DNA from: Hydractinia symbiolongicarpus
Taxonomy: Eukaryota > Cnidaria > Hydrozoa > Anthoathecata > Hydractiniidae
Length of the DNA stretch: 64,000 nucleotides
Assembly: GCF_029227915.1 (NCBI RefSeq)
Contig: NC_079875.1
Location: 41,251,201-41,315,200 of the forward strand
Reading direction: 5' to 3'
Shown here: one piece after another, positions 1 to 14,893 of the stretch
Numbering within the stretch: position 1 is the stretch's first letter
How the letters are laid out: every line of letters begins with the position of its first letter
Position numbers and translations under genes: made by a program
The notes under the pieces: model-generated
Database searches by the model: none
Seen by the model: the letters and a program-made list of their open reading frames with translations, nothing else
What the model was told of the DNA's origin: nothing

Positions 1-964
1 GGTGAAAAAATAATTTAAAAAATCGTTCGGGAAATGAGTTTACTCCCTGGGTACTTTCTTTGTATACTTTTGACTGCACGGGCCGAGTCCGGGATTTACG
101 GGAAGTCGCGGGTTTTCGTTTGCCGGCGATTAAACTTCTTTAGATCAGCGTCTCATCAAAAATGAAAACATTTTTAAAAACTACAAGTCTCATGGGCTTT
201 AGTGGTGAAATAATAATTTAAAAAATCGTTCGGGAAATGAGTTTACACACTGGGTACTTTCTTTGTATACTTTCGACTATACGGGCCGAGTCCAGGATTT
301 ACGGGAAATCGTAGGTTTTCGTTTGCCGGCGATTAAACTTCTTTTATTCGGCGTCTCATCAAAAATGAAAACATTTTTGAAAACTACAAGTCTCACGCGT
401 TTTAGTGGTGAAAAAATAATTTAAAAAATCGTTCGGGAAATGAGTTTACTCCCTGGGTACTTTCTTTGTATACTTTTGATTATGCGGGCCGAGTCCGGGA
501 TTTACGGGAAGTCGCGGGTTTTCGTTTGCCGGCGATTAAACTTCTTTTATTCAGTGTCTCATCAAAAATGAAAACATTTTTAAAAACTACAAGTCTCATG
601 CGTTTTAGTGGTGTAAAAATAAATTAAAAAATCGTTCGGGAAATGAGTTTACTCTCTGGGTACTTTCTTTGTATACTTTTGACTATACGGGCCACGCATG
701 GGATTTACGGGAAATCGCGGGTTTTCGTTTGCCGGCGATTAAACTTCTTTTATTCAGCGTCTCATCAAAAATGAAAACATTTTTGCAAACTACAAGTCTT
801 ATGCGTTTTAGTGGTGAAAAAATAATTTAAAAAATCGTTTTAGAAATGAATTTACTCACAGGGTACTTTCTTTGTATACATTCGACTATACGGGCCAAGC
901 CCGGGATTTACGGGAAATCGCGGGTTTTCGTTTGCCGGCGATTAAACTTCTTTTATTCAGTGTC

Positions 965-3900
965 TCATCAAAAATGAAAACATTTTTGCAAACTACAAGT
1001 CTTATGCGTTTTAGTGGTGAAAAAATAATTTAAAAAATCGTTTTGGAAATGAATTTACTCACAGGGTACTTTCTTTGTATACATTCGACTATACGGGCCA
1101 AGCCCGGGATTTACGGGAAATCGCGGGTTTTCGTTTGCCGGCGATTTAACCACTTTCATTAAGCGTCTCATCAAAAATGAAAACATTTCTGAAAACTACA
1201 AGACTCATGCGTTTTAGTGGTGAAAACATAATTTAAAAAATCGTTCGGGAAATGAGTTTACTCCCTGGGTACTTTCTTTGTATACTTTTGAATATACGGG
1301 CCGAGTCCGGGATTTACGGGAAATCGCGGGTTTTCCTTTGCCGGCGATTAAACTTCTTTTATTCAGCGTCTCATCAAAAATGAAAACATTTTTAAAAACT
1401 ACAAGTCTCATGGGCTTTAGTGGTGAAATATTAATTTAAAAAATCGTTTGGGAAATGAGTTTACTCCCTGGGTACTTTCTTCGTATACTTTTGACTAAAC
1501 GGGCCGAGTCCGGGATTTACGGGAAATCGCAGGTTTTCGTTTGCCGGCGATTAAACTTCTTTTATTCAGCGTCTCATCAAAAATGAAAACATTTTTGAAA
1601 ACTACAATTCTTATGCGTTTTAGTGGTGAAAAAATAATTTAAAAAATCGTTCTGGAAATGAGTTTACTCACAGGGTACTTTCTTTTTATACTTTTGATTA
1701 TGCGGGCCGAGTCCGGGGTTGACGGGAAATGGCGGGTTTTCGTTTGCCGGCGATTAAACTTCTTTTATTCAGCGTCTCATCAAAAATGAAAACATTTTTG
1801 AAAACTACAAGTCTCATGCGTTTTAGTGGTGAAAAAATAATTTAAAAAATCGTTCGGGAAAGGAGTTTACACCCTGGGTACTTTCTTTGTATACTTTTGA
1901 CTATACGGGCCAAGTCCGGGATTTACGGGAAATCGCAGTTTTTCGTTTGCCGGCGATTAAACTTCTTTTATTCAGCGTCTCATCAAAAATGAAAACATTT
2001 TTGAAAACTACAAGTCTCATGCGTTTTAGTGGTGAAAAAATAATTTAAAAAATCGTTCGGGAAAGGAGTTTACACCCTGGGTACTTTCTTTGTATACTTT
2101 TGACTATACGGGCCAAGTCCGGGATTTACGGGAAATCGCAGTTTTTCGTTTGCCGGCGATTAAACTTCTTTTATTCAGCGTCTCATCAAAAATGAAAGCA
2201 TTTTTGAAAACTACAAGTCTCATGCGTTTTAGTGGTGAAAAAATAATTTAAAAAATCGTTCGGGAAATGAGTTTACTCCCTCGGTACTTTCTTTGTATAC
2301 TTTTGACTATACGGGCCGAGTCCGGGATTTACGGGAAGTCGCGGGTTTTCGTTTGCCGGCGATTAAACTTCTTTTATTCAGCGTCTCATCAAAAATGAAA
2401 ACATTTTTGAAAACTACAAGTCTCATGCGTTTTAGTGGTGAAAAAATAAATTAAAAAATCGTTCGGGAAATGAGTTTACTCTCTGGGTACTTTCTTTGTA
2501 TACTTCTGACTATACGGGCCAAGCCCGGGATTTACGGGAAATCGCGGGTTTTCGTGTGCCGGCGATTAAACTTCTTTTATCCAGCAACACATCAAAAATG
2601 AAAACATTTTTAAAAACTACAAGTTTTATGCGTTTTACTGGTGAAAAAATATTTTAAAAAATCGTTCTGGAAATGAGTTTACTCACAGGGTACTTTCTTT
2701 GTATACATTTGACTATACGGGCCAAGCCCGGGATTTACGGGAAATCGCTGTTTTTCGTTTGCCGGCGATTAAACTTCTTTTATTCAGCGTCTCATCAAAA
2801 ATGAAAACATTTTTGCAAACTACAAGTCTTATGCGTTTTAGTGGTGAAAAAATAATTTAAAAAATCGTTTTGGAAATGAATTTACTCACAGGGTACTTTC
2901 TTTGTATACATTCGACTATACGGGCCAAGCCCGGGATTTACGGGAAATCGCGGGTTTTCGTTTGCCGGCGATTTAACCACTTTCATTAAGCGTCTCATCA
3001 AAAATGAAAACATTTCTGAAAACTACAAGACTCATGCGTTTTAGTGGTGAAAACATAATTTAAAAAATCGTTCGGGAAATGAGTTTACTCCCTGGGTACT
3101 TTCTTTGTATACTTTTGAATATACGGGCCGAGTCCGGGATTTACGGGAAATCGCGGGTTTTCCTTTGCCGGCGATTAAACTTCTTTTATTCAGCGTCTCA
3201 TCAAAAATGAAAACATTTTTAAAAACTACAAGTCTCATGGGCTTTAGTGGTGAAATATTAATTTAAAAAATCGTTTGGGAAATGAGTTTACTCCCTGGGT
3301 ACTTTCTTCGTATACTTTTGACTAAACGGGCCGAGTCCGGGATTTACGGGAAATCGCAGGTTTTCGTTTGCCGGCGATTAAACTTCTTTTATTCAGCGTC
3401 TCATCAAAAATGAAAACATTTTTGAAAACTACAAGTCTTATGCGTTTTAGTGGTGAAAAAATAATTTAAAAAATCGTTCTGGAAATGAGTTTACTCACAG
3501 GGTACTTTCTTTTTATACTTTTGATTATGCGGGCCGAGTCCGGGGTTGACGGGAAATGGCGGGTTTTCGTTTGCCGGCGATTAAACTTCTTTTATTCAGC
3601 GTCTCATCAAAAATGAAAACATTTTTGAAAACTACAAGTCTCATGCGTTTTAGTGGTGAAAAAATAATTTAAAAAATCGTTCGGGAAAGGAGTTTACACC
3701 CTGGGTACTTTCTTTGTATACTTTTGACTATACGGGCCAAGTCCGGGATTTACGGGAAATCGCAGTTTTTCGTTTGCCGGCGATTAAACTTCTTTTATTC
3801 AGCGTCTCATCAAAAATGAAAACATTTTTGAAAACTACAAGTCTCATGCGTTTTAGTGGTGAAAAAATAATTTAAAAAATCGTTCGGGAAAGGAGTTTAC

Positions 3901-4600
3901 ACCCTGGGTACTTTCTTTGTATACTTTTGACTATACGGGCCAAGTCCGGGATTTACGGGAAATCGCAGTTTTTCGTTTGCCGGCGATTAAACTTCTTTTA
4001 TTCAGCGTCTCATCAAAAATGAAAGCATTTTTGAAAACTACAAGTCTCATGCGTTTTAGTGGTGAAAAAATAATTTAAAAAATCGTTCGGGAAATGAGTT
4101 TACTCCCTCGGTACTTTCTTTGTATACTTTTGACTATACGGGCCGAGTCCGGGATTTACGGGAAGTCGCGGGTTTTCGTTTGCGGGCGATTAAACTTCTT
4201 TTATTCAGCGTCTCATCAAAAATGAAAACATTTTTGAAAACTACAAGTCTCATGCGTTTTAGTGGTGAAAAAATAAATTAAAAAATCGTTCGGGAAATGA
4301 GTTTACTCTCTGGGTACTTTCTTTGTATACTTCTGACTATACGGGCCAAGCCCGGGATTTACGGGAAATCGCGGGTTTTCGTGTGCCGGCGATTAAACTT
4401 CTTTTATCCAGCAACACATCAAAAATGAAAACATTTTTAAAAACTACAAGTTTTATGCGTTTTACTGGTGAAAAAATATTTTAAAAAATCGTTCTGGAAA
4501 TGAGTTTACTCACAGGGTACTTTCTTTGTATACATTTGACTATACGGGCCAAGCCCGGGATTTACGGGAAATCGCTGTTTTTCGTTTGCCGGCGATTAAA
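965..4600 (+). repeat. Tandem HOR, 1,827 bp x2 (9 monomers)
   Basis: The stretch from about 965 recurs at an offset of 1,827 bases (9 x 203). Shared private markers include CATTTTTGCAAACTAC, GAATTTACTCACAGG, GGTGAAAACATAATT, CTTTTGAATATACGGG, GGTTTTCCTTTGCCGG and TCGTGTGCCGGCG. Copies diverge upstream of about 965, where the first copy has CAGTG and the second CAGCG, and at about 4,601, where AAACCTC replaces AAACTTC. Within the block I saw only isolated differences, for example TTGCGGGCG near 4,181 against TTGCCGGCG. Breakpoints are good to about one monomer. Confidence 0.85.
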
Positions 4601-7600
4601 CCTCTTTCATTAAGTGTCTCATCAAAAATGAAAACATTTCTGAAAACTACAAGTCTCATGCGTTTTAGTGGTGAAAAAATAATTTAAAAAATCGTTCGGG
4701 AAATGAGTTTACTCCCTGGGTACTTTCTTTGTATACTTTTGACTATACGGGCCGAGTCCGCGATTTACGGGAAGTCGCGGGTTTTCGTTTGCCGGCGATT
4801 AAACTTCTTTTATTCAGCGTCTCATCAAAAATGAAAACATTTTTAAAAACTACGAGTCTCATGGGTTTTAGTGGTGAAATAATAATTGAAAAAATCGTTC
4901 GGGAAATGAGTTTACACCCTGGGTACTTTCTTTGTATACTTTTGACTATACGGGCCGAGTCCGGGATTTACGGGAAATCGCAGGTTTTCGTTTGCCGGCA
5001 TTAAACTTCTTTTATTCAGCGTCTCATCAAATATGAAAACATTTTTGAAAACTACAAGTCTCATGCGTTTTAGTGGTGAAAAAATATTTTAAAAAATCGT
5101 TCTGGAAATGAGTTTACTCACAGTTTACTTTCTTTGTATACATTTGCCTATACGGGCCAAGCCCGGGATTTACGGGAAATCTCTGGTTTTCGTTTGCCGG
5201 TGATTAAACCTGTTTCATTAAGTGTCTCATCAAAAATGAAAACATTTCTGAAAACTACAAGTCTCATGGGTTTTAGTGGTGAAAAAATAATTTAAAAAAT
5301 CGTTCGGGAAATGAGTTTACTCCCTGGGTACTTTCTTTGTATACTTTTGACTATACGGGCCGAGTCCGCGATTTACGGGAAGTCGCGGGTTTTCGTTTGC
5401 CGGCGATTAAACGTCTTTTATTCAGCGTCTCATCAAAAATGAAAACATTTTTAAAAACTACAAGTCTCATGGGTTTTAGTGGTGAAATAATAATTTAAAA
5501 AATCGTTCGGGAAATGAGTTTACACCCTGGGTACTTTCTTTGTATACTTTTGACTATACGGGCCGAGTCCGGGATTTACGGGAAATCGCTGGTTTTCGTT
5601 TGCCGGCGATTAAACCTGTTTCATTAAGTGTCTCATCAAAAATGAAAACATTTCTGAAAACTACAAGTCTCATGGGTTTTAGTGGTGAAAAAATAATTTA
5701 AAAAATCGTTCGGGAAATGAGTTTACTCCCTGGGTACTTTCTTTGTATACTTTTGACTATACGGGCCGTGTCCGCGATTTACGGGAAGTCGCGGGTTTTC
5801 GTTTGCCGGCGATTAAACGTCTTTTATTCAGCGTCTCATCAAAAATGAAAACATTTTTAAAAACTACAAGTCTCATGGGTTTTAGTGGTGAAATAATAAT
5901 TTAAAAAATCGTTCGGGAAATGAGTTTACACCCTGGGTACTTTCTTTGTATACTTTTGACTATACGGGCCGAGTCCGGGATTTACAGGAAATCGCAGGTT
6001 TTCGTTTGCCGGCGATTAAACTTCTTTTATTCAGCGTCTCATCAAAAATGAAAACATTTATGAAAACTACAAGTCTCATGCGTTTTAGTGGTAAAAAAAT
6101 AATTTAAAAAATCGTTCGGGAAATGAGTTTACTCCCTGGGCACTTTCTTTGTATACTTTTGACTATACGGGCCGAGTCCGGGATTTACGGGATGTCGCGG
6201 GTTTTCGTTTGCCGGAGATTAAACTTCTTTTATTCAGCGTCTCATCAAAAATGAAAACATTTTTAAAAACTACAAGTCTCATGGGCTTTAGTGGTGAAAT
6301 AATAATTTAAAAAATCGTTCGTGAAATGAGTTTACACCCTGGGTACTTTCTTTGTATACTTTTGACTATACGGACCGTGTCCGGGATTTACTGGAAATCG
6401 CAGGTTTTCGTTTGCCGGTGATTAAACTTCTTTTATTCAGCGTCTCATCAAAATTGAAAACATTTTTGAAAACTGCAAGTCTCATGGGTTTTAGTGGTGA
6501 AAAAATAATGTAAAAATCGTTCGGGAAATGAGCTAACTCCCTGGGTACTTTCTTTGTATACTTTTGACTATGCGGGCCGAGTCCGGGGTTTACGGGAAAT
6601 GGCGGGTTTTCGTTTGCCGGCGATTAAACTTCTTTTTTTCAGCGTCTCATCAAAAATGAAAACATTTTTAAAAGCTACAAGTCTCATGGGCTTTAGTGGT
6701 GATATAATAATTTAAAAAATCGTTCGGGAAATGAGTTTACACCCTGGGTACTTTCTTTGTATACTTTTGACTATACGGGCCAAGCCCGGGATTTAGGGGA
6801 AATCGCTGTTTTTCGTTTGCCGGCGATTAAACCTCTTTCATTAAGTGTCTCATCAAAAATGAAAACATTTCTGAAAACTACAAGTCTCATGCGTTTTAGT
6901 GGTGAAAAAATAATTTAAAAAATCGTTCGGGAAATGAGTTTACTCCCTGGGTACTTTCTTTGTATACTTTTGACTATACTCATGCGTTTTAGTGGTGAAA
7001 AAAATATTTTAAAAAATCGTTCTGGAAATGAGTTTACTCACAGTTTACTTTCTTTGTATACATTTGCCTATACGGGCCAAGCCCGGGATTTACGGGAAAT
7101 CGCTGGTTTTCGTTTGCCGGCGATTAAACCTGTTTCATTAAGTGTCTCATCAAAAATGAAAACATTTCTGAAAACTACAAGTCTCATGGGTTTTAGTGGT
7201 GAAAAAATAATTTAAAAAATCGTTCGGGAAATGAGTTTACTCCCTGGGTACTTTCTTTGTATACTTTTGACTATACGGGCCGAGTCCGCGATTTACGGGA
7301 AGTCGCGGGTTTTCGTTTGCCGGCGATTAAACGTCTTTTATTCAGCGTCTCATCAAAAATGAAAACATTTTTAAAAACTACAAGTCTCATGGGTTTTAGT
7401 GGTGAAATAATAATTTAAAAAATCGTTCGGGAAATGAGTTTACACCCTGGGTACTTTCTTTGTATACTTTTGACTATACGGGCCGAGTCCGCGATTTACG
7501 GGAAATCGCAGGTTTTCGTTTGCCGGCGATTAAACTTCTTTTATTCAGCGTCTCATCAAAAATGAAAACATTTATGAAAACTACAAGTCTCATGCGTTTT

Positions 7601-10600
7601 AGTGGTAAAAAAATAATTTAAAAAATCGTTCGGGAAATGAGTTTACTCCCTGGGCACTTTCTTTGTATACTTTTGACTATACGGGCCGAGTCCGGGATTT
7701 ACGGGATGTCGCGGGTTTTCGTTTGCCGGCGATTAAACTTCTTTTATTCAGCGTCTCATCAAAAATGAAAACATTTTTAAAAACTACAAGTCTCATGGGC
7801 TTTAGTGGTGAAATAATAATTTAAAAAATCGTTCGGGAAATGAGTTTACACCCTGGGTACTTTCTTTGTATACTTTTGACTATACGGGCCGTGTCCGGGA
7901 TTTACTGGAAATCGCAGGTTTTCGTTTGCCGGTGATTAAACTTCTTTTATTCAGCGTCTCATCAAAATTGAAAACATTTTTGAAAACTGCAAGTCTCATG
8001 CGTTTTAGTGGTGAAAAAATAATGTAAAAATCGTTCGGGAAATGAGCTAACTCCCTGGGTACTTTCTTTGTATACTTTTGACTATGCGGGCCGAGTCCGG
8101 GGTTTACGGGAAATGGCGGGTTTTCGTTTGCCGGCGATTAAACTTCTTTTTTTCAGCGTCTCATCAAAAATGAAAACATTTTTAAAAGCTACAAGTCTCA
8201 TGGGCTTTAGTGGTGATATAATAATTTAAAAAATCGTTCAGGAAATGAGTTTACACCCTGGGTACTTTCTTTGTATACTTTTGACTATACGGGCCAAGCC
8301 CGGGATTTACGGGAAATCGCTGTTTTTCGTTTGCCGGCGATTAAACCTCTTTCATTAAGTGTCTCATCAAAAATGAAAACATTTCTGAAAACTACAAGTC
8401 TCATGCGTTTTAGTGGTGAAAAAATAATTTAAAAAATCGTTCGGGAAATGAGTTTACTCCCTGGGTACTTTCTTTGTATACTTTTGACTATACGGGCCGA
8501 GTCCGCGATTTACGGGAAGTCGCGGGTTTTCGTTTGCCGGCGATTAAACTTCTTTTATTCAGCGTCTCATCAAAAATGAAAACATTTTTAAAAACTACGA
8601 GTCTCATGGGTTTTAGTGGTGAAATAATAATTGAAAAAATCGTTCGGGAAATGAGTTTACACCCTGGGTACTTTCTTTGTATACTTTTGACTATACGGGC
8701 CGAGTCCGGGATTTACGGGAAATCGCAGGTTTTCGTTTGCCGGCATTAAACTTCTTTTATTCAGCGTCTCATCAAATATGAAAACATTTTTGAAAACTAC
8801 AAGTCTCATGCGTTTTAGTGGTGAAAAAATATTTTAAAAAATCGTTCTGGAAATGAGTTTACTCACAGTTTACTTTCTTTGTATACATTTGCCTATACGG
8901 GCCAAGCCCGGGATTTACGGGAAATCGCTGGTTTTCGTTTGCCGGCGATTAAACCTGTTTCATTAAGTGTCTCATCAAAAATGAAAACATTTCTGAAAAC
9001 TACAAGTCTCATGGGTTTTAGTGGTGAAAACATAATTTAAAAAATCGTTCGGGAAATGAGTTTACTCCCTGGGTACTTTCTTTGTATACTTTTGACTATA
9101 CGGGCCGAGTCCGCGATTTACGGGAAGTCGCAGGTTTTCGTTTGCCGGCGATTAAACGTCTTTTATTCAGCGTCTCATCAAAAATGAAAACATTTTTAAA
9201 AACTACAAGTCTCATGGGTTTTAGTGGTGAAATAATAATTTAAAAAATCGTTCGGGAAATGAGTTTACACCCTGGGTACTTTCTTTGTATACTTTTGACT
9301 ATACGGGCCGAGTCCGGGATTTACGGGAAATCGCAGGTTTTCGTTTGCCGGCGATTAAACTTCTTTTATTCAGCGTCTCATCAAAAATGAAAACATTTAT
9401 GAAAACTACAAGTCTCATGCGTTTTAGTGGTAAAAAAATAATTTAAAAAATCGTTCGGGAAATGAGTTTACTCCCTGGGCACTTTCTTTGTATACTTTTG
9501 ACTATACGGGCCGAGTCCGGGATTTACGGGATGTCGCGGGTTTTCGTTTGCCGGCGATTAAACTTCTTTTATTCAGCGTCTCATCAAAAATGAAAACATT
9601 TTTAAAAACTACAAGTCTCATGGGCTTTAGTGGTGAAATAATAATTTAAAAAATCGTTCGGGAAATGAGTTTACACCCTGGGTACTTTCTTTGTATACTT
9701 TTGACTATACGGGCCGTGTCCGGGATTTACTGAAAATCGCAGGTTTTCGTTTGCTGGTGATTAAACTTCTTTTATTCAGCGTCTCATCAAAATTGAAAAC
9801 ATTTTTGAAAACTGCAAGTCTCATGCGTTTTAGTGGTGAAAAAATAATGTAAAAATCGTTCGGGAAATGAGCTAACTCCCTGGGTACTTTCTTTGTATAC
9901 TTTTGACTATGCGGGCCGAGTCCGGGGTTTACGGGAAATGGCGGGTTTTCGTTTGCCGGCGATTAAACTTCTCTTTTTCAGCGTCTCATCAAAAATGAAA
10001 TCATTTTTAAAAGCTACAAGTCTCATGGGCTTTAGTGGTGATATAATAATTTAAAAAATCGTTCGGGAAATGAGTTTACTCACAGGGTACTTTCTTTGTA
10101 TACATTCGACTATACGGGCCAAGCCCGGGATTTGCGGGAAATGCGCGTTTTCTTTTGCCGGCGATTAAACTTCTTTTATTCAGCGTCCCATCAAAAACGT
10201 AAACATTTTTGAAAACTACAAGTCTTATGCGTTGTAGTGGTGAAAAAATAATTTAAAAAATCGTTCTGGAGATGAGTTTACTAACAGGGTACTTTCTTTG
10301 TATACATTCGACTATACGGGCCAAGCCCGGGATTTACGGGAAATCGCGGGTTTTCGTTTGCCGGCGATTAAACCTCTTTCATTAAGCGTCTCATCAAAAA
10401 TGAAAACATTTATGAAAACTAAAAGTCTCATGCGTTTTAGTGGTAAAAAAATAATTTAAAAAATCGTTCGGGAAATGAGTTTACTCCCTGGGCACTTTCT
10501 TTGTATACTTTTGACTATACGGGCCGAGTCCGGGATTTACGGGATGTCGCGGGTTTTCGTTTGCCGGCGATTAAACTTCTTTTATTCAGCGTCTCATCAA

Positions 10601-12000
10601 AAATGAAAACATTTTTAAAAACTACAAGTCTCATGGGCTTTAGTGGTGAAATAATAATTTAAAAAATCGTTCGGGAAATGAGTTTACACCCTGGGTACTT
10701 TCTTTGTATACTTTTGACTATACGGGCCGTGTCCGGGATTTACTGGAAATCGCAGGTTTTCGTTTGCCGGTGATTAAACTTCTTTTATTCAGCGTCTCAT
10801 CAAAATTGAAAACATTTTTGAAAACTGCAAGTCTCATGCGTTTTAGTGGTGAAAAAATAATTTAAAAATCGTTCGGGAAATGAGCTAACTCCCTGGGTAC
10901 TTTCTTTGTATACTTTTGACTATGCGGGCCGAGTCCGGGGTTTACGGGAAATGGCGGGTTTTCGTTTGCCGGCGATTAAACTTCTTTTATTCAGCGTCTC
11001 ATCAAAAATGAAAACATTTTTAAAAACTACAAGTTTCATGGGCTTTAGTGGTGAAATAATAATTTAAAAAATCGTTCGGGAAATGAGTTTACACCCTGGG
11101 TACTTTCTTTGTATACTTTTGACTATACGGGCCGTGTCCGGGATTTACTGGAAATCGCAGGTTTTCGTTTGCCGGTGATTAAACTTCTTTTATTCAGCGT
11201 CTCATCAACATTGAAAACATTTTTGAAAACTGCAAGTCTCATGCGTTTTAGTGGTGAAAAAATAATTTAAAAAATCGTTTGGGAAATGAGCTAACTCCCT
11301 GGGTACTTTCTTTGTATACTTTTGACTATGCAGGCCGAGTCCGGGGTTTACGGGAAATGGCGGGTTTTCGTTTGCCGGCGATTAAACTTCTTTTTTTCAG
11401 CGTCTCATCAAAAATGAAATCATTTTTGAAAACTACAAGTCTCAAGCGTTTTAGTGGTGAAAAGATAATTTAAAAAATCGTTTTGGAAATGAGTTTACTC
11501 ACAGGGTACTTTCTTTGTATACATTCGACTATACGGGCCAAGCCCGGGATTTACGGGAAATCGCGCGTTTTCTTTTGCCGGCGATTAAACTTCTTTTATT
11601 CAGCGTCCCATCAAAAATGTAAACATTTTTGAAAACTACAAGTCTTATGCGTTGTAGTGGTGAAAAAATAATTTAAAAAATCGTTCTGGAGATGAGTTTA
11701 CTAACAGGGTACTTTCTTTGTATACATTCGACTATACGGGCCAAGCCCGGGATTTACGGGAAATCGCGGGTTTTCGTTTGCCGGCGATTAAACCTCTTTC
11801 ATTAAGCGTCTCATCAAAAATGAAAACATTTTTGAAAACTACAAGTCTCATGCGTTTTAGTGGTGAAAAAAAATTTGAAAAATCGTTCGGGAAATGAGTT
11901 TACACCCTGGGTACTTTCTTTGTATACTTTTGACTATACGGGCCGAGTCCGGGATTTACGGGAAATCGCAGGTTTTCGTTTGCCGGCGATTAAACTTCTT
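4530..12000 (+). repeat. Mosaic HOR region with 3,745-bp and about 1,826-bp offsets
   Basis: The sequence 4,530-5,585 reappears at 8,275-9,330, an offset of 3,745 bases, with shared markers such as CTACGAGTCTCATGGG, TTGCCGGCATTAAAC and CACAGTTTACTTTC. Inside, a two-monomer (406-bp) unit marked by AAACGTCTTTTATTCAG is tandemly duplicated at about 5,180-5,994. The rare marker CATTTATGAAAAC occurs with its C at 6,055, 7,569, 9,394 and 10,407, at spacings of 1,514, 1,825 and 1,013. The block is therefore a patchwork of overlapping duplications rather than a clean tandem repeat. The 3,745 offset equals 19 monomers less a 110-bp deletion and two single-base losses. Confidence 0.7.
6962..7055 (+). 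repeat. Truncated 94-bp monomer with a 110-bp internal deletion
   Basis: From GTATAC to the next GTATAC is only 94 bases. The sequence passes from GACTATAC directly to TCATGCG at 6,979/6,980, where other monomers have about 110 further bases (the GGGCC block through CTACAAGTC). The bases at the join are shared by both parents only as a single C/T context, so a simple deletion or unequal exchange within one monomer explains it. It is the largest monomer-internal deletion I found. Confidence 0.88.
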
Positions 12001-14893
12001 TTATTCAGCGTCTCATCAAAAATGAAAACATTTTTAAAAACTACAAGTCTCATGCGTTTTAGTGGTGAAAAAATAATTTAAAAAATCGTTCGGGAAATGA
12101 GTTTACCCCCTGGGTACTTTCTTTGTATACTTTTGACTATACGGGCCGAGTCCGGGATTTACGGGAAGTCGCGGGTTTTCGTTTGCCGGCGATTAAACTT
12201 CTTTTATTCAGCGTCTCATCAAAAATGAAAACATTTTTAAAAACTACAAGTCTCATGGGCTTTAGTGGTGAAATAATAATTTAAAAAATCGTTCGGGAAA
12301 TGAGTTTACAACCTGGGTACTTTCTTTGTATACTTTTGACTATACGGGCCGAGTCTGGGATTTACGGGAAATCGCAGGTTTTCGTTTGCCGGCGATTAAA
12401 CTTCTTTTATTCAGCGTCTCATCAAAATTGAAAACATTTTTGAAAACTGCAAGTCTCATGCGTTTTAGTGGTGAAAAAATAATTTAAAAAATCGTTCAGG
12501 AAATGAGCTAACTCCCTGGGTACTTTCTTTGTATACTTTTGACAATGCGGGCCGAGTCCGGGGTTGTCGGGAAATGGCGGGTTTTCGTTTGCCGGCGATT
12601 AAACCACTTTCATTAAGCGTCTCATCAAAAATGAAAACATTTCTGAAAACTACAAGTCTCATGCGTTTTAGTGGTGAAAAAGTAATTTAAAAAATCGTTC
12701 GGGAAATGAGTTTACTCCCTGGGTACTTTCTTTGTATACTTTTGAATGTACGGGCCGCGTCCGGGATTTACGGGAAATCGCGGGTTTTCGTTTGCCGGCG
12801 ATTAAACTTCTTTTATTCAGCGTCTCATCAAAAATGAAAACATTTTTGAAAACTACAAATCTCATGCGTTTTAGTGGTGAAAAGATAATTTAAAAAATCG
12901 TTTTGGAAATGAGTTTACTCACAGGGTACTTTCTTTGTATACTTTTGACTATACGGGCCGAGTCCGGGATTTACGGGAAGTCGCGGGTTTTCGTTTGCCG
13001 GCGATTAAACTTCTTTTATTCAGCGTCTCATCAAAAATGAAAACATTTTTAAAAACTACAAGTCTCATGCGTTTTAGTGGTGAAAAAATAAATTAAAAAA
13101 TCGTTCGGGAAATGAGTTTACTCTCTGGGTACTTTCTTTGTATACTTTTGACTATACGGGCCAAGCCCGGGATTTACGGGAAATCGCGCGTTTTCGTTTG
13201 CCGGCGATTAAACTTCTTTTATTCAACGTCCCATCAAAAATGAAAATATTTTTGAAAACTACAAGTCTTATGCGTTTTAGTGGTGAAAAAATATTTTAAA
13301 AAATCGTTCTGGAAATGAGTTTACTCACAGGGTACTTTCTTTGTATACATTCGACTATACAGGCCAAGCCCGGGATTTACGGGAAATCGCTGGTTTTCGT
13401 TTGCCGGCGATTAAACCTCTTTCATTAAGCGACTCATCAAAAATGAAAACATTTCTGAAAACTACAAGTCTCATGCGTTTTAGTGGTGAAAAAATAATTT
13501 AAAAATCGTTCGGGAAATGAGTTTACTCCCTGGGTACTTTCTTTGTATACTTTTGACTATACGGGCCGAGTCCGGGATTTACGGGAAGTCGCAGGTTTTC
13601 GTTTGCCGGCGATTAAACTTCTTTTATTCAGCGTCTCATCAAAAATGAAAACATTTTTAAAAACTACAAGTCTCATGGGCTTTAGTGGTGAAATAATAAT
13701 TTAAAAAATCGTTCGGGAAATGAGTTTACTCCCTGGGTACTTTCTTTGTATACTTTTGACTATACGGGCCGAGTCCGGGATTTACGGGAAGTCGCAGGTT
13801 TTCGTTTGCCGGCGATTAAACTTCTTTTATTTAGCGTCTCATCAAAATTGAAAACATTTTTGAAAACTGCAAGTCTCATGTGTTTTAGTGGTGAAAAAAT
13901 AACTTAAAAAATCGTTCAGGAAATGAGCTAACTCAATGGGTACTTTCTTTGTATACTTTTGACAATGCGGGCCGAGTCCGGGGTTGTCGGGAAATGGCGG
14001 GTTTTCGTTTGCCGGCGATTAAACCACTTTCATTAAGCGTCTCATCAAAAATGAAAACATTTCTGAAAATTACAAGTCTCATGCGTTTTAGTGGTGAAAA
14101 AATAATTTAAAAAATCGTTCGGGAAATGAGTTTACTCCCTGGGTACTTTCTTTGTATACTTTTGAATGTACGGGCCGAGTCCGGGATTTACGGGAAATCG
14201 CGGGTTTTCGTTTGCCGGCGATTAAACTTCTTTTATTCAGCGTCTCATCAAAAATGAAAACATTTTTGAAAACTACAAATCTCATGCGTTTTAGTGGTGA
14301 AAAGATAATTTAAAAAATCGTTTTGGAAATGAGTTTACTCACAGGGTACTTTCTTTGTATACTTTTGACTATACGGGCCGAGTCCGGGATTTACGGGAAG
14401 TCGCGGGTTTTGGTTTGCCGGCGATTAAAATTCTTTTATTCAGCTTCTCATCAAAAATGAAAACATTTTTAAAAACTACAAGTCTCTTGCGTTTTAGTGG
14501 TGAAAAAATAAATTAAAAAATCGTTCGGGAAATGAGTTTACTCTCTGGGTACTTTCTTTGTATACTTTTGACTATACGGGCCAAGCCCGGGATTTACGGG
14601 AAATCGCGCGTTTTCGTTTGCCGGCGATTAAACTTCTTTTATTCAGCGTCCCATCAAAAATGAAAATATTTTTGAAAACTACAAGTCTTATGCGTTTTAG
14701 TGGTGAAAAAATATATTAAAAAATCGTTCTGGAAATGAGTTTACTCACAGGGTACTTTCTTTGTATACATTCGACTATACGGGCCAAGCCCGGGATTTAC
14801 GGGAAATCGCTGGTTTTCGTTTGCTGGCGATTAAACCTCTTTCATTAAGCGACTCATCAAAAATGAAAACATTTCTGAAAACTACAAGTCTCA

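Noticed and set aside
1214-1411. Recurring 61-103-codon open frames on both strands across the satellite, for example minus strand 1,214-1,411 and plus strand 4,729-5,004
   Set aside because: They are satellite translations. Their starts and stops fall at fixed monomer positions, and they lack any codon bias, domain or ribosome/promoter context.
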